From the NCBI RefSeq assembly GCF_001298105.1, contig NZ_LGJH01000159.1, positions 62,001 to 126,000 on the forward strand: DNA of 64,000 nucleotides, in the 5' to 3' direction. The position numbers were made by a program, and so were the translations under genes. This document shows positions 53,909 through 62,503 of this stretch, piece after piece (position 1 is the first letter of the stretch; each line of letters starts with the position of its first letter). The notes beneath the pieces are model-generated. The model saw only the letters and a list, made by a program, of their open reading frames with translations, did not search any database and was not told the origin of the DNA. This stretch comes from Novosphingobium sp. ST904. GTDB taxonomy: Bacteria > Pseudomonadota > Alphaproteobacteria > Sphingomonadales > Sphingomonadaceae.

Positions 53909-54664
53909 ATGCGTACAGGCGTGATCGCCAAGAAAGTCGGGATGACCCGCCTGTTCCAGGAGGACGGTCGCCACGTGCCCGTCACTGTCCTGGCACTTGA
54001 AGACTGTCAGGTGGTTTCGGTTCGTACTGCTGATCGTGACGGCTACGTCGCGGTTCAGCTCGGTGCGGGCGAAGCAAAGCAGAAGAACGTTGCCAAGCCG
54101 CAGCGTGAGCACTTCGCCAAGGCTGAAGTTTCGCTCAAGATGCGCGTCGCGGAATTCCGCGTTGCCGACGATGCCCTCCTCGAAGTCGGTTCGACGATCG
54201 CTGCCTCGCACTTCGTGCCTGGCCAGCTGGTCGACGTTGCCGGCCACACCCAGGGCAAGGGCTTCCAGGGCGCCATGAAGCGCTGGGGCTTCGGCGGTAT
54301 GCGTGCCACCCACGGTGTGTCGATCTCGCACCGTGCGCACGGTTCGACGGGTAACCGTCAGGATCCGGGCAAGGTGTTCAAGAACAAGAAGATGGCCGGC
54401 CACATGGGCGACCGTCAGCGCACCCAGCAGAACCTCGAAGTCGTCCGCGTGGACGACGAGCGTGGCCTGATCTTCGTCAAGGGCTCGGTCCCGGGTTCGA
54501 AGAACGCCTGGCTCACCGTTTCGGACGCCGTCAAGGTCGACCGTCACGGCGAGGCTCCGTACCCCGCCGGCCTCAAGCTGGCTGCCAACACCAATGATAC
54601 GGCCGCTGCCGAGACCCCTGCTGACGTGGCGGCTCCCGAAGCGACCGAAGGCCAGGAGGGCTAA
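53909..54664 (+). CDS. rplC: 50S ribosomal protein L3
   Basis: A 251-aa L3, an early assembly protein next to the peptidyl-transferase centre. It has MRTGVIAKKVGMTRLFQEDG, VAGHTQGKGFQGAMKRWGFG, and RAHGSTGNRQDPGKVFKNKK. An Ala/Glu-rich C-terminal tail (about 20 residues after LKLAANT) extends beyond the usual end. ATG 53909 follows a GGAGAAAGG site. It stops 2 bases before rplD. Confidence 0.97.
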   Translation: MRTGVIAKKVGMTRLFQEDGRHVPVTVLALEDCQVVSVRTADRDGYVAVQLGAGEAKQKNVAKPQREHFAKAEVSLKMRVAEFRVADDALLEVGSTIAASHFVPGQLVDVAGHTQGKGFQGAMKRWGFGGMRATHGVSISHRAHGSTGNRQDPGKVFKNKKMAGHMGDRQRTQQNLEVVRVDDERGLIFVKGSVPGSKNAWLTVSDAVKVDRHGEAPYPAGLKLAANTNDTAAAETPADVAAPEATEGQEG

Positions 54665-54666
54665 TC

Positions 54667-55293
54667 ATGAAGGTTCAGGTCCTCAATATCGACGGTTCGG
54701 CCGCTAACGCCGACATCGAGCTTTCGGACGACGTGTTCGGCCTCGAGCCGCGCGCGGACATCCTGCACCGCGTCGTCACCTGGCAGCTCGAAAATCGCCG
54801 CGGCATCGCCCGTGCGACCCGCGAGCGCTCGGAAGTCGCGCGTACCGGCAAGAAGTTCGGTCGCCAGAAGGGCGGCGGTACTGCCCGTCACGGCGATCGT
54901 GCGGCTCCGGTGTTCATCGGCGGTGGTAAGGCTCACGGTGCTCGTCGCCGCGAGTTTAACGTCTCGCTGAACAAGAAGATCCGCGCTCTCGGTCTGAAGA
55001 TGGCCCTTTCGGCCAAGGCTCAGAAGGGTCTCGTGATCGTCGACTCGCTCGACGTTTCCGATGCCAAGACCAAGGCGCTCGCCGGTCAGCTCGCCAAGGC
55101 GAACTTCGGCAAGAAGGTTCTCGTCATGGACGGTGAGCAGGTAAACGAGGGCTTCGCCCTGGCTGCCCGCAACATCATCGGCGTCAACGTGCTTCCGGCT
55201 GTCGGCGCCAATGTCTACGACATCCTGAAGCATGATACGCTGGTGCTGACGCGCGCCGCTGTCGAGAAGCTGGAGGCGCGTTTCAATGGCTAA
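54667..55293 (+). CDS. rplD: 50S ribosomal protein L4
   Basis: A 208-aa L4, which lines the exit tunnel. The loop region GRQKGGGTARHGDRAAPVFI is typical. Then come NKKIRALGLKMALSAKAQ and VLPAVGANVYDILKHDTLVL. In E. coli L4 also represses its own operon. It overlaps rplW by 8 bases. Confidence 0.97.
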   Translation: MKVQVLNIDGSAANADIELSDDVFGLEPRADILHRVVTWQLENRRGIARATRERSEVARTGKKFGRQKGGGTARHGDRAAPVFIGGGKAHGARRREFNVSLNKKIRALGLKMALSAKAQKGLVIVDSLDVSDAKTKALAGQLAKANFGKKVLVMDGEQVNEGFALAARNIIGVNVLPAVGANVYDILKHDTLVLTRAAVEKLEARFNG

Positions 55294-55597
55294 GAGCAAC
55301 GTGGACATCCGTCATTACGACGTGATCCTCTCGCCGCACATCACCGAGAAGTCGACCCTGCTCTCCGAGCAGAACGCGGTTGTCTTCAAGGTGGCCGACG
55401 CGGCAACCAAGCCCCAGATCAAGGCCGCCGTTGAGGCGCTGTTCGACGTCAAGGTGACTGGCGTGAACACCCTGGTCCAGAAGGGCAAGACCAAGCGCTG
55501 GCGCGGTAGGGAATACCGCCGCAGCGACGTGAAGAAGGCGATTGTCACGCTGGCCGAAGGCCAGTCGATCGACATCACCGAAGGCGTACGGGGCTGA
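55286..55597 (+). CDS. rplW: 50S ribosomal protein L23
   Basis: A 103-aa L23, at the tunnel exit where trigger factor and SRP dock. It has HYDVILSPHITEKSTLLSEQ, AVEALFDVKVTGVNTLVQKG and the basic loop KTKRWRGREYRRSDVKKAIV. Normal length. It overlaps the end of rplD and lies 4 bases before rplB. Confidence 0.97.
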   Translation: MAKSNVDIRHYDVILSPHITEKSTLLSEQNAVVFKVADAATKPQIKAAVEALFDVKVTGVNTLVQKGKTKRWRGREYRRSDVKKAIVTLAEGQSIDITEGVRG

Positions 55598-55601
55598 TCC
55601 G

Positions 55602-56438
55602 ATGGCACTGAAGCATTACAACCCGACCAGCCCCGCCCGCCGCGGCCTGGTCCTCGTCGACAAGTCGTCGCTCTGGAAGGGCAAGCCCCTCAAGGCGCTG
55701 ACCGAAGGCAAGAGCAAGACCGGTGGCCGCAACAACAAGGGCCATGTCACTTCGCGTGGCATCGCCGGCGGTCACAAGCAGAAGTACCGCTTCATCGACT
55801 TCAAGCGTCGCAAGTGGGACATGGAAGCAACCGTGGAGCGGATCGAATACGATCCCAACCGCACTGCTTTCATCGCGCTGGTCAAGTACGCCGACGGTGA
55901 GCTGACCTACATCATCGCGCCTCAGCGTCTGGCCGTTGGCGACGTCGTCGTCGCCGGCGAGAAGACCGACGTGAAGCCCGGCAATGCCATGCTTCTGTCG
56001 CAGATGCCGGTCGGCACGATCTGCCACAACGTCGAGATGAAGCCCGGCAAGGGCGGCCAGATCGCACGTTCGGCAGGCACCTATGTGCAGGTCGTCGGTC
56101 GCGATCGCGGCATGGTCATCGTTCGTCTGAACTCGGGCGAGCAGCGCTACCTGCGTGGCGATTGCATGGGCACCGTTGGCGCCGTGTCGAACCCCGACAA
56201 CGCCAACCAGACCCTTGCCAAGGCTGGTCGCGGCCGTTGGCTGGGCCGTCGCCCGCTGACCCGCGGTGTTGCCAAGAACCCGGTCGACCACCCGCACGGC
56301 GGTGGTGAAGGCCGTACCTCGGGCGGCCGTCATCCGGTCACTCCGTGGGGCAAGCCGACCAAGGGTGCTCGCACTCGCAACAACAAGCAGACGGACAAGA
56401 TGATCATCCGTTCGCGCCACGCCAAGAAGAAGAGGTAA
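55602..56438 (+). CDS. rplB: 50S ribosomal protein L2
   Basis: A 278-aa L2, needed for subunit joining and peptidyl transfer. It starts MALKHYNPTSPARRGLVLVD and has GRNNKGHVTSRGIAGGHKQK and the conserved VAKNPVDHPHGGGEGRTSGG containing the functionally important His. ATG 55602 lies 4 bases after rplW. Ends in a basic tail. Confidence 0.98.
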   Translation: MALKHYNPTSPARRGLVLVDKSSLWKGKPLKALTEGKSKTGGRNNKGHVTSRGIAGGHKQKYRFIDFKRRKWDMEATVERIEYDPNRTAFIALVKYADGELTYIIAPQRLAVGDVVVAGEKTDVKPGNAMLLSQMPVGTICHNVEMKPGKGGQIARSAGTYVQVVGRDRGMVIVRLNSGEQRYLRGDCMGTVGAVSNPDNANQTLAKAGRGRWLGRRPLTRGVAKNPVDHPHGGGEGRTSGGRHPVTPWGKPTKGARTRNNKQTDKMIIRSRHAKKKR

Positions 56439-56444
56439 GACACG

Positions 56445-56723
56445 ATGGCACGTTCCGTCTGGAAAGGCCCCTTCGTCGACCTGTACCTTCTCAAGAAGGC
56501 CGAGGTCGCGCAGGATGCCGGCAACCGCGCTGGTCCGATCAAGACCTGGTCGCGTCGCTCCACCATTCTCCCGCAGTTCGTTGGTCTGACCTTCTCGGTC
56601 TACAACGGGCACAAGTTCATCCCTGTCTCGGTCAACGAGGACATGGTCGGCCACAAGCTCGGTGAATTCGCGCCCACGCGCACGTTCCCCGGCCACGCCG
56701 CCGACAAGAAGGGCAAGCGCTAA
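56445..56723 (+). CDS. rpsS: 30S ribosomal protein S19
   Basis: A 92-aa S19 of the 30S head, contacting S13 and tRNA. It has MARSVWKGPFVDLYLLKKAE, IKTWSRRSTILPQFVGLTFS and LGEFAPTRTFPGHAADKKGK. Its TAA shares one base with the rplV ATG, so the two are translationally coupled. Confidence 0.98.
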   Translation: MARSVWKGPFVDLYLLKKAEVAQDAGNRAGPIKTWSRRSTILPQFVGLTFSVYNGHKFIPVSVNEDMVGHKLGEFAPTRTFPGHAADKKGKR

Positions 56724-57100
56724 TGAGCAAGCAGGCAGCACCCCGCCGCGTTGGCGAGAAGGAAGCTCTTGCGGTTGGCACCACCATTCGTGGTTCCGCC
56801 CAGAAGCTCAACCTCGTCGCCGCTCTCATCCGTGGCCGCAAGGCCGAGGACGCGATGAACATCCTGGCCTTCTCCAAGAAGGCCATGGCCCAGGACGCCC
56901 GCAAGATCCTCGCTTCGGCGATCGCCAATGCGGAAAACAACCATAACCTCGACGTCGACGCTCTCGTCATCGCCGAGGCATCGGTTGGCAAGTCGATCAC
57001 GATGAAGCGCTTCCACGCGCGCGGTCGCGGCAAGTCCACCCGGATCCTCAAGCCGTTCTCACGCCTGCGGATCGTCGTTCGCGAAGTCGAGGAGGCCTGA
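56723..57100 (+). CDS. rplV: 50S ribosomal protein L22
   Basis: A 125-aa L22, whose beta hairpin reaches into the exit tunnel. It has LNLVAALIRGRKAEDAMNIL and the hairpin segment KSITMKRFHARGRGKSTRIL. Slightly longer at the N-terminus than E. coli L22. It ends 3 bases before rpsC. Confidence 0.97.
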   Translation: MSKQAAPRRVGEKEALAVGTTIRGSAQKLNLVAALIRGRKAEDAMNILAFSKKAMAQDARKILASAIANAENNHNLDVDALVIAEASVGKSITMKRFHARGRGKSTRILKPFSRLRIVVREVEEA

Positions 57101-57103
57101 TCC

Positions 57104-57799
57104 ATGGGTCACAAGAGCAATCCGATCGGTCTGCGTCTGCAGATCAACCGTACCTGGGACAGCCGCTGGTTTGCGGAAGGCCGGGACTACGGCAAGCTTC
57201 TTGAGGAAGACCTCAAGATCCGCAAGTCCATCATGTCGACCCTGCCGCAGGCAGCGATCTCCAAGGTGGTCATCGAGCGTCCGGCCAAGCTGTGCCGCAT
57301 CTCGATCTACGCAGCCCGGCCCGGTGTGATCATCGGCAAGAAGGGTGCGGACATCGAGAAGCTGCGCAAGCAGCTCTCGGCCATGACTTCGAGCGAAGTG
57401 AAGCTGAACATCGTCGAAATCCGCAAGCCGGAAATCGATTCGAAGCTCGTCGCTCAGGGCATTGCCGACCAGCTGGTCCGCCGTGTTGCGTTCCGCCGTG
57501 CGATGAAGCGCGCCGTTCAGTCGGCCCTTCGTCTTGGTGCCGAAGGCATCAAGATCACCTGCGGTGGCCGTCTCGGCGGCGCCGAAATCGCTCGCGTGGA
57601 ATGGTATCGCGAAGGCCGCGTTCCGCTGCACACGCTGCGTGCGAACATCGACTATGCCGAAGCCGAGGCGCTGACCGCCTACGGTATCATCGGCATCAAG
57701 GTCTGGATCTTCAAGGGCGAAATCCTTGGCCATGACCCGATGGCGCAGGATCGTCTGATGATGGAGGCTCAGACCTCCGGCGTCCGTCCGGCGCGCTGA
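57104..57799 (+). CDS. rpsC: 30S ribosomal protein S3
   Basis: A 231-aa S3, part of the mRNA entry helicase. The start is MGHKSNPIGLRLQINRTWDS. The KH motif is RPGVIIGKKGADIEKLRKQL. The C-terminal domain has ITCGGRLGGAEIARVEWYRE. Complete and of normal length. It lies 22 bases before rplP. Confidence 0.98.
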   Translation: MGHKSNPIGLRLQINRTWDSRWFAEGRDYGKLLEEDLKIRKSIMSTLPQAAISKVVIERPAKLCRISIYAARPGVIIGKKGADIEKLRKQLSAMTSSEVKLNIVEIRKPEIDSKLVAQGIADQLVRRVAFRRAMKRAVQSALRLGAEGIKITCGGRLGGAEIARVEWYREGRVPLHTLRANIDYAEAEALTAYGIIGIKVWIFKGEILGHDPMAQDRLMMEAQTSGVRPAR

Positions 57800-57821
57800 G
57801 GCTTGAGGTAGAGTAAGCACC

Positions 57822-58256
57822 ATGCTGCAACCGAAAAAGACCAAGTTCCGCAAGGCTTTCAAGGGCCGGATCAAGGGTGATGCCAAGGGCGGCACCGACC
57901 TGAACTTCGGTTCGTACGGCCTCAAGGCCCTCGAGCCCGAGCGGATCACCGCCCGCCAGATCGAAGCGGCTCGCCGCGCGATCACGCGTCACATCAAGCG
58001 CCAGGGTCGTCTCTGGATCCGCGTCTTCCCCGACGTGCCGGTTTCGAAGAAGCCTGCTGAAGTCCGTCAGGGTAAGGGCAAGGGTTCGGTCGAATACTGG
58101 GCGGCCCGCGTCAAGCCCGGCCGTATCCTGTTCGAACTGGACGGCGTCGCTGGCCCGCTCGCAGCCGAGGCTTTCAGCCGCGCTGCGATGAAGCTGCCGA
58201 TCAAGACCAAGGTCGTGGCTCGCCTCGGCGACACTTCGCACCTTGGCGGCGAGTAA
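57822..58256 (+). CDS. rplP: 50S ribosomal protein L16
   Basis: A 144-aa L16, near the A-site tRNA elbow. It has MLQPKKTKFRKAFKGRIKGD, RQGRLWIRVFPDVPVSKKPA and GKGKGSVEYWAARVKPGRIL. The conserved arginine of the hydroxylated loop region is present. Twelve bases precede rpmC. Confidence 0.97.
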   Translation: MLQPKKTKFRKAFKGRIKGDAKGGTDLNFGSYGLKALEPERITARQIEAARRAITRHIKRQGRLWIRVFPDVPVSKKPAEVRQGKGKGSVEYWAARVKPGRILFELDGVAGPLAAEAFSRAAMKLPIKTKVVARLGDTSHLGGE

Positions 58257-58268
58257 GGAAGTCGAATC

Positions 58269-58469
58269 ATGGCAAACAAGATCGAAGACTTTCGTGCCAA
58301 GACCGACGATCAGCTGACCGCTGACCTCGCCGACCTTAAGCGCGAACAGTTCAACCTGCGGTTCCAGGCCGCGACCAACCAGCTCGAAGCCCCGGCGCGG
58401 GTGCGTGAAGTCCGCCGTGACATCGCGCGCATCAAGACGCTCCAGGCCGAGCGCGCGGCGCAGGCCTGA
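58269..58469 (+). CDS. rpmC: 50S ribosomal protein L29
   Basis: A 66-aa two-helix protein at the tunnel exit. It has DFRAKTDDQLTADLADLKRE, QFNLRFQAATNQLEAPARVR and EVRRDIARIKTLQAERAAQ. Normal length. It lies between rplP and rpsQ with short spacers. Confidence 0.96.
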   Translation: MANKIEDFRAKTDDQLTADLADLKREQFNLRFQAATNQLEAPARVREVRRDIARIKTLQAERAAQA

Positions 58470-58480
58470 GGAGACACACG

Positions 58481-58750
58481 ATGCCCAAGCGTATTCTGAT
58501 CGGGACCGTGGTTTCCGACAAGACCGACAAGACCGTTACCGTACTGGTCGAGCGCAAGGTGAAGCACCCCCTTTACGGGAAGATCATCCGCCGCTCGAAG
58601 AAGTACCATGCTCACGATGAGGACAACGCCTTCAAGACCGGCGAACGTGTCCGCATCGAGGAGACGAAGCCCTACTCGAAGACCAAGACCTGGAAGGTTC
58701 TTGACCGTCTTCAGGCGAGCAAGGGCACGGCACTGGAAGCAGAGGTCTAA
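58481..58750 (+). CDS. rpsQ: 30S ribosomal protein S17
   Basis: An 89-aa OB-fold primary binder of 16S rRNA. It has LIGTVVSDKTDKTVTVLVER, KVKHPLYGKIIRRSKKYHAH and GERVRIEETKPYSKTKTWKV. A spacer of 162 bases separates it from rplN, marking the S10/spc boundary. Confidence 0.97.
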   Translation: MPKRILIGTVVSDKTDKTVTVLVERKVKHPLYGKIIRRSKKYHAHDEDNAFKTGERVRIEETKPYSKTKTWKVLDRLQASKGTALEAEV

Positions 58751-58912
58751 GGACCTCGGCCTCCAGGCCGAAAGCAGAGTGTTGACCTGGACGGGAGAAT
58801 GCGGCAAAGGCCCGCACTTCGCCCGTCAAGGCGACTCGGGCCCCTAGTGGGCCTGTCTTTTTAGGAACTGCCGGACTGGTTCCGGCAAGCCAGTTGAGAA
58901 GGACCCGGATCG

Positions 58913-59281
58913 ATGATCCAGATGCAATCCAATCTCGACGTCGCGGACAACAGCGGCGCCAAGCGCGTCCAGTGCATCAAGGTGCTGGGTGGCTCGAAGC
59001 GTCGTTTCGCAGGCGTTGGCGACATCATTGTGGTGTCGGTAAAGGAGGCGCAGCCCCGCGCCCGCGTGAAGAAGGGTGACGTTCACCGTGCGGTGATCGT
59101 GCGTACCCGCAAGGACGTGCGCCGTGCAGACGGCAGCGTTATCCGCTTCGACAGCAACGCGGCGGTGCTCATCAACAAGAACGAGGAGCCGATCGGCACT
59201 CGTATCTTTGGCCCCGTCGTTCGCGAGCTGCGCGGCAAGGGCTTCATGAAGATCATCTCGCTCGCTCCGGAGGTGCTGTAA
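58913..59281 (+). CDS. rplN: 50S ribosomal protein L14
   Basis: A 122-aa L14, forming bridges to the 30S subunit. It has MIQMQSNLDVADNSGAKRVQ, CIKVLGGSKRRFAGVGDIIV and NKNEEPIGTRIFGPVVRELR. First gene of the spc block. Its stop shares a base with the rplX ATG. Confidence 0.98.
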   Translation: MIQMQSNLDVADNSGAKRVQCIKVLGGSKRRFAGVGDIIVVSVKEAQPRARVKKGDVHRAVIVRTRKDVRRADGSVIRFDSNAAVLINKNEEPIGTRIFGPVVRELRGKGFMKIISLAPEVL

Positions 59282-59598
59282 TGGCTGCTTCGAAGATCAA
59301 GAAGGGTGACGCCGTCGTCGTCCTGTCCGGCAAGGACAAGGGCCGCACCGGCACCGTGCTTCAGGTTCTCCCGAAGGACGGCAAGGTCGTGGTTGAAGGC
59401 GTGAACGTCGCAACCCGTCACCGCAAGCCGACCCAGCAGAACCCGCAGGGTGGCATCGAGCGCATTCCGGCCCCGATGGCGATCAGCAAGATCGCGGTCG
59501 CCGACAAGGACGGCAAGCCGACGCGCGTTCGCTTCGAAACCAAGGACGGCAAGAAGGTCCGCGTGGCCGTGAAGTCCGGGGAGACCATCGATGGCTGA
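59281..59598 (+). CDS. rplX: 50S ribosomal protein L24
   Basis: A 105-aa assembly initiator of the 50S subunit with the KOW motif KKGDAVVVLSGKDKGRTGTV, then VNVATRHRKPTQQNPQGGIE. Normal length. It overlaps rplN by one base and rplE by 8 bases. Confidence 0.97.
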   Translation: MAASKIKKGDAVVVLSGKDKGRTGTVLQVLPKDGKVVVEGVNVATRHRKPTQQNPQGGIERIPAPMAISKIAVADKDGKPTRVRFETKDGKKVRVAVKSGETIDG

Positions 59599-60169
59599 TT
59601 ACACTCCGCGCATGCGCACCCGCTATGACGACGCCGTCGTCAAGGCGATGACCGAGAAGTTCGGTTACAAGAACGCAATGGAAGTGCCCAAGATCGAAAA
59701 GATCACGCTCAACATGGGTGTGGGCGAGGCCAGCCAGGACAAGAAGAAGGTCCAGACTGCCGCTGCGGAAATGGAAGCCATCGCTGGTCAGAAGCCGGTG
59801 ATCACCAAGGCCCGCAAGTCGATCGCACAGTTCAAGCTGCGCGAAGGCATGCCGATCGGTTGCAAGGTTACCCTGCGCCGCGAACGCATGTACGAATTCC
59901 TCGATCGCCTCATCACGATCGCAATGCCCCGCATTCGCGATTTCCGTGGTCTGAACCCGAAGTCTTTCGACGGCCGGGGCAACTACGCGATGGGTCTTAA
60001 GGAGCAGATCATCTTCCCGGAGATCAGCTACGACAAGATCGAGAAGGTGCGTGGCATGGACATCATCGTCACCACCACCGCAAAGACCGACGAGGAAGCG
60101 CGCGAGCTGCTCCGTCTGTTCGGTTTCCCGTTCCCGGCTGAAGAGTCGGAACAGAAGGAAGCGGCGTGA
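59591..60169 (+). CDS. rplE: 50S ribosomal protein L5
   Basis: A 192-aa 5S-rRNA binding protein. It has KIEKITLNMGVGEASQDKKK, GQKPVITKARKSIAQFKLRE and IPRIRDFRGL-type motif (MPRIRDFRGLNPKSFDGRGN), plus IIFPEISYDKIEKVRGMDII. A short Glu/Lys tail extends the C-terminus. Confidence 0.98.
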   Translation: MADYTPRMRTRYDDAVVKAMTEKFGYKNAMEVPKIEKITLNMGVGEASQDKKKVQTAAAEMEAIAGQKPVITKARKSIAQFKLREGMPIGCKVTLRRERMYEFLDRLITIAMPRIRDFRGLNPKSFDGRGNYAMGLKEQIIFPEISYDKIEKVRGMDIIVTTTAKTDEEARELLRLFGFPFPAEESEQKEAA

Positions 60170-60198
60170 GCCGCCGCTGAGGAAGAGAGCTTAAGTCC

Positions 60199-60504
60199 AT
60201 GGCGAAACTGAGTTCCGTGAACAAGAACGAGCGCCGCAAGCAGCTCGTTAAGAAGTATGCAGGCAAGTACGCGCGCCTTAAGGCGGTTGCCGATGATGAA
60301 TCGCTCGACGAAACCGAGCGTCTCATCGCCCGTCTGAAGCTGGCCGAAATCCCGCGTAACGGCAACCCGACCCGGGTTCGCAATCGTTGCGCGACCACCG
60401 GCCGTCCGCGCGGTTACTACCGCAAGTTTGGTCTCTGCCGCATCGAGCTGCGTGATCTTGCCAACAAGGGCATGATCCCCGGCGTGACCAAGTCGAGCTG
60501 GTAA
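60199..60504 (+). CDS. rpsN: 30S ribosomal protein S14
   Basis: A 101-aa S14 of the long, zinc-free type: no CXXC pairs are present. It has SSVNKNERRKQLVKKYAGKY and the conserved end RNRCATTGRPRGYYRKFGLC with RIELRDLANKGMIPGVTKSS. It sits in the standard L5-S14-S8 order. Confidence 0.97.
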   Translation: MAKLSSVNKNERRKQLVKKYAGKYARLKAVADDESLDETERLIARLKLAEIPRNGNPTRVRNRCATTGRPRGYYRKFGLCRIELRDLANKGMIPGVTKSSW

Positions 60505-60516
60505 GGGTACGAAGCA

Positions 60517-60912
60517 ATGGCTATGACCGATCCCCTGGGTGATATGCTCACCCGCATCCGCAACGGGCAGCAGGCGAAGAAGGACACCGTTCTTTCGCCC
60601 GCATCCAAGCTTCGTGCGCGCGTTCTGGAAGTTCTCCAGCGCGAAGGCTACATCCGTGGCTACAGCGATGACGCTACCGGCGCTCATCCGCAGCTGCGCA
60701 TCGAGCTGAAGTATTTCGAAGGCGAGCCTGCTATCAAGCACATCGCTCGCGTCTCCAAGCCTGGCCGCCGCGTCTACTCGGGTTCGAAGGAACTCCCGGT
60801 TGTTCGCAATGGCCTCGGCATCACCATCGTCTCGACGCCGCGCGGCGTGCTTTCGGATGCCGAAGCGCGCGCTGCCAACGTCGGCGGCGAAGTGCTGGCG
60901 GAGGTGTTCTAA
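60517..60912 (+). CDS. rpsH: 30S ribosomal protein S8
   Basis: A 131-aa S8, which binds the central domain of 16S rRNA and represses the spc operon in E. coli. It has DPLGDMLTRIRNGQQAKKDT, PGRRVYSGSKELPVVRNGLG and ITIVSTPRGVLSDAEARAAN. Its stop shares a base with the rplF ATG. Confidence 0.98.
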   Translation: MAMTDPLGDMLTRIRNGQQAKKDTVLSPASKLRARVLEVLQREGYIRGYSDDATGAHPQLRIELKYFEGEPAIKHIARVSKPGRRVYSGSKELPVVRNGLGITIVSTPRGVLSDAEARAANVGGEVLAEVF

Positions 60913-61445
60913 TGAGCCGCATCGGCAAAAAGCCGGTTGTGATCCCTGGCGGGGTCACTGCCGCCATCGATAACGGCATCCTGACCGTCAAGGGCCCGAA
61001 GGGCACCCTGACGCTGGGTCTGTCGGACCTCGTGACCTACTCGGTCGAGGAAGGTTCGATTGCCGTTCAGCCCGCCAACCAGACCAAGGCTGCCCGCAGC
61101 CACTGGGGCATGCAGCGTACGCTGGTGGCCAACCTCATCGAGGGCGTCACCAACGGTTACACCAAGGTTCTTGAGATCAAGGGCGTTGGTTACCGTGCGA
61201 ATTCGCAGGGCAAGACGCTCAAGCTTCAGCTTGGCTTCTCGCACGACGTTGACGTCGCTGTCCCCGAGGGCATCGAAATCAAGACCCCGGATAACACCAC
61301 GGTCGAGATTTCCGGTATCGACAAGCAGAAGGTCGGCCAGGTTGCGGCCGAGATCCGTCGCTGGCGCAAGCCCGAGCCTTACAAGGGCAAGGGTATCAAG
61401 TACCGTGGCGAGTTCATCTTCCGCAAGGAAGGGAAGAAGAAGTAA
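60912..61445 (+). CDS. rplF: 50S ribosomal protein L6
   Basis: A 177-aa L6, near the GTPase-factor binding site. It has MSRIGKKPVVIPGGVTAAID, VLEIKGVGYRANSQGKTLKL and RWRKPEPYKGKGIKYRGEFI. The one-base overlap with rplR implies coupling. Confidence 0.98.
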   Translation: MSRIGKKPVVIPGGVTAAIDNGILTVKGPKGTLTLGLSDLVTYSVEEGSIAVQPANQTKAARSHWGMQRTLVANLIEGVTNGYTKVLEIKGVGYRANSQGKTLKLQLGFSHDVDVAVPEGIEIKTPDNTTVEISGIDKQKVGQVAAEIRRWRKPEPYKGKGIKYRGEFIFRKEGKKK

Positions 61446-61783
61446 TGGCCAAGCTGTCTCTTTTCGATCGCCGCGCTCGTCGCGTTCGTACCGCACTGAA
61501 GGCTCGTTCGGGCGGCCGTCCTCGTCTGTCGGTGCACCGCACCGGCCGTCACATCTATGCGCAGATCATTGACGATGCGCAGGGCCGTACGGTGGCCGCC
61601 GCCAACACGCTTGGCGCCAAGGGCACTGACAAGGACGCCGCGATCCGCGTGGGCAAGGAACTCGCCGAGGCCGCCAAGAAGGCGGGTATCACTTCGGTCG
61701 TGTTCGACCGTGGCGGTTTCCTCTTCCATGGCCGCGTCAAGGCGCTGGCCGATGCCGCCCGTGAAGGCGGGCTGGAGTTCTGA
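61445..61783 (+). CDS. rplR: 50S ribosomal protein L18
   Basis: A 112-aa 5S-rRNA binding protein. It has LFDRRARRVRTALKARSGGR, PRLSVHRTGRHIYAQIIDDA and VFDRGGFLFHGRVKALADAA. Normal length, complete. Confidence 0.97.
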   Translation: MAKLSLFDRRARRVRTALKARSGGRPRLSVHRTGRHIYAQIIDDAQGRTVAAANTLGAKGTDKDAAIRVGKELAEAAKKAGITSVVFDRGGFLFHGRVKALADAAREGGLEF

Positions 61784-61785
61784 TC

Positions 61786-62498
61786 ATGGCTGACGAAAAC
61801 ATCAACGAAGCGCCGATCGCCGCTGAGCAGCCGCAGGGCGGCGAAGCGCAGGAGACCCGTGAGGGTCGCGGTCGCGGTCGTGGTCGCGGTGAACGCGGTG
61901 AGCGTGGCGGCCGTGGCCGTCGCGATGACCGTCGCGGTGGCCGCAACAACGACGAGGAACAGGGCGAGGAGCTCATTGAGAAGCTCGTCCACATCAACCG
62001 CGTCTCGAAGACGGTCAAGGGCGGTAAGCGCTTCGGCTTCGCTGCGCTGGTCGTCGTAGGCGACGGCAAGGGCCGTGTCGGCTTCGGCCACGCCAAGGCT
62101 CGCGAAGTTCCCGAGGCGATCACGAAGGCCACTGCTTCTGCCAAGAAGAAGATGGTCCGCGTGGCGCTCAAGGAAGGCCGCACTCTTCACCACGACGGCA
62201 AGGGCCACTTCGGCGCCGGCAAGGTGAACGTGCGTTCGGCTCCGGCCGGTACCGGCATCATCGCCGGTGGCCCGATGCGCGCCGTGTTCGAGAGCCTGGG
62301 CGTCGCTGACGTCGTCACCAAGTCGGTGGGCACCTCGAACCCGTACAACATGATCCGCGCCACCTTCGACGCGCTCGTCAACCAGACTTCGCCGAAGTCG
62401 GTTGCCCAGCGTGTGGTAAGAAGGTCGCCGACCTGCTTGGTCGCGGTGGCGTCAGCGAAGCAGAGGCCGAGGCCGCTGCCGAAGCCATCGTGGAGTAA
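61786..62498 (+). CDS. rpsE: 30S ribosomal protein S5, frameshifted near the C-terminus
   Basis: About 237 aa after repair. An Arg/Gly/Glu-rich N-terminal extension is followed by the S5 core (EKLVHINRVSKTVKGGKRFG, FAALVVVGDGKGRVGFGHAK, GTGIIAGGPMRAVFESLGVA). At about 62413 the frame breaks after QTSPKSVAQR. One inserted C restores AGKKVADLLGRGG and a stop at 62496-62498. The uncorrected frame runs to 62703 and would swallow rpmD in the wrong frame. Since rpsE is essential and normally single-copy, the break is almost certainly a sequencing error. Confidence 0.95.
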
Positions 62499-62503
62499 GG
62501 CTC

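Noticed and set aside
55575..56741. 388-codon minus-strand frame across rplB and rpsS
   Set aside because: Antisense shadow; both ribosomal proteins on the plus strand are complete.
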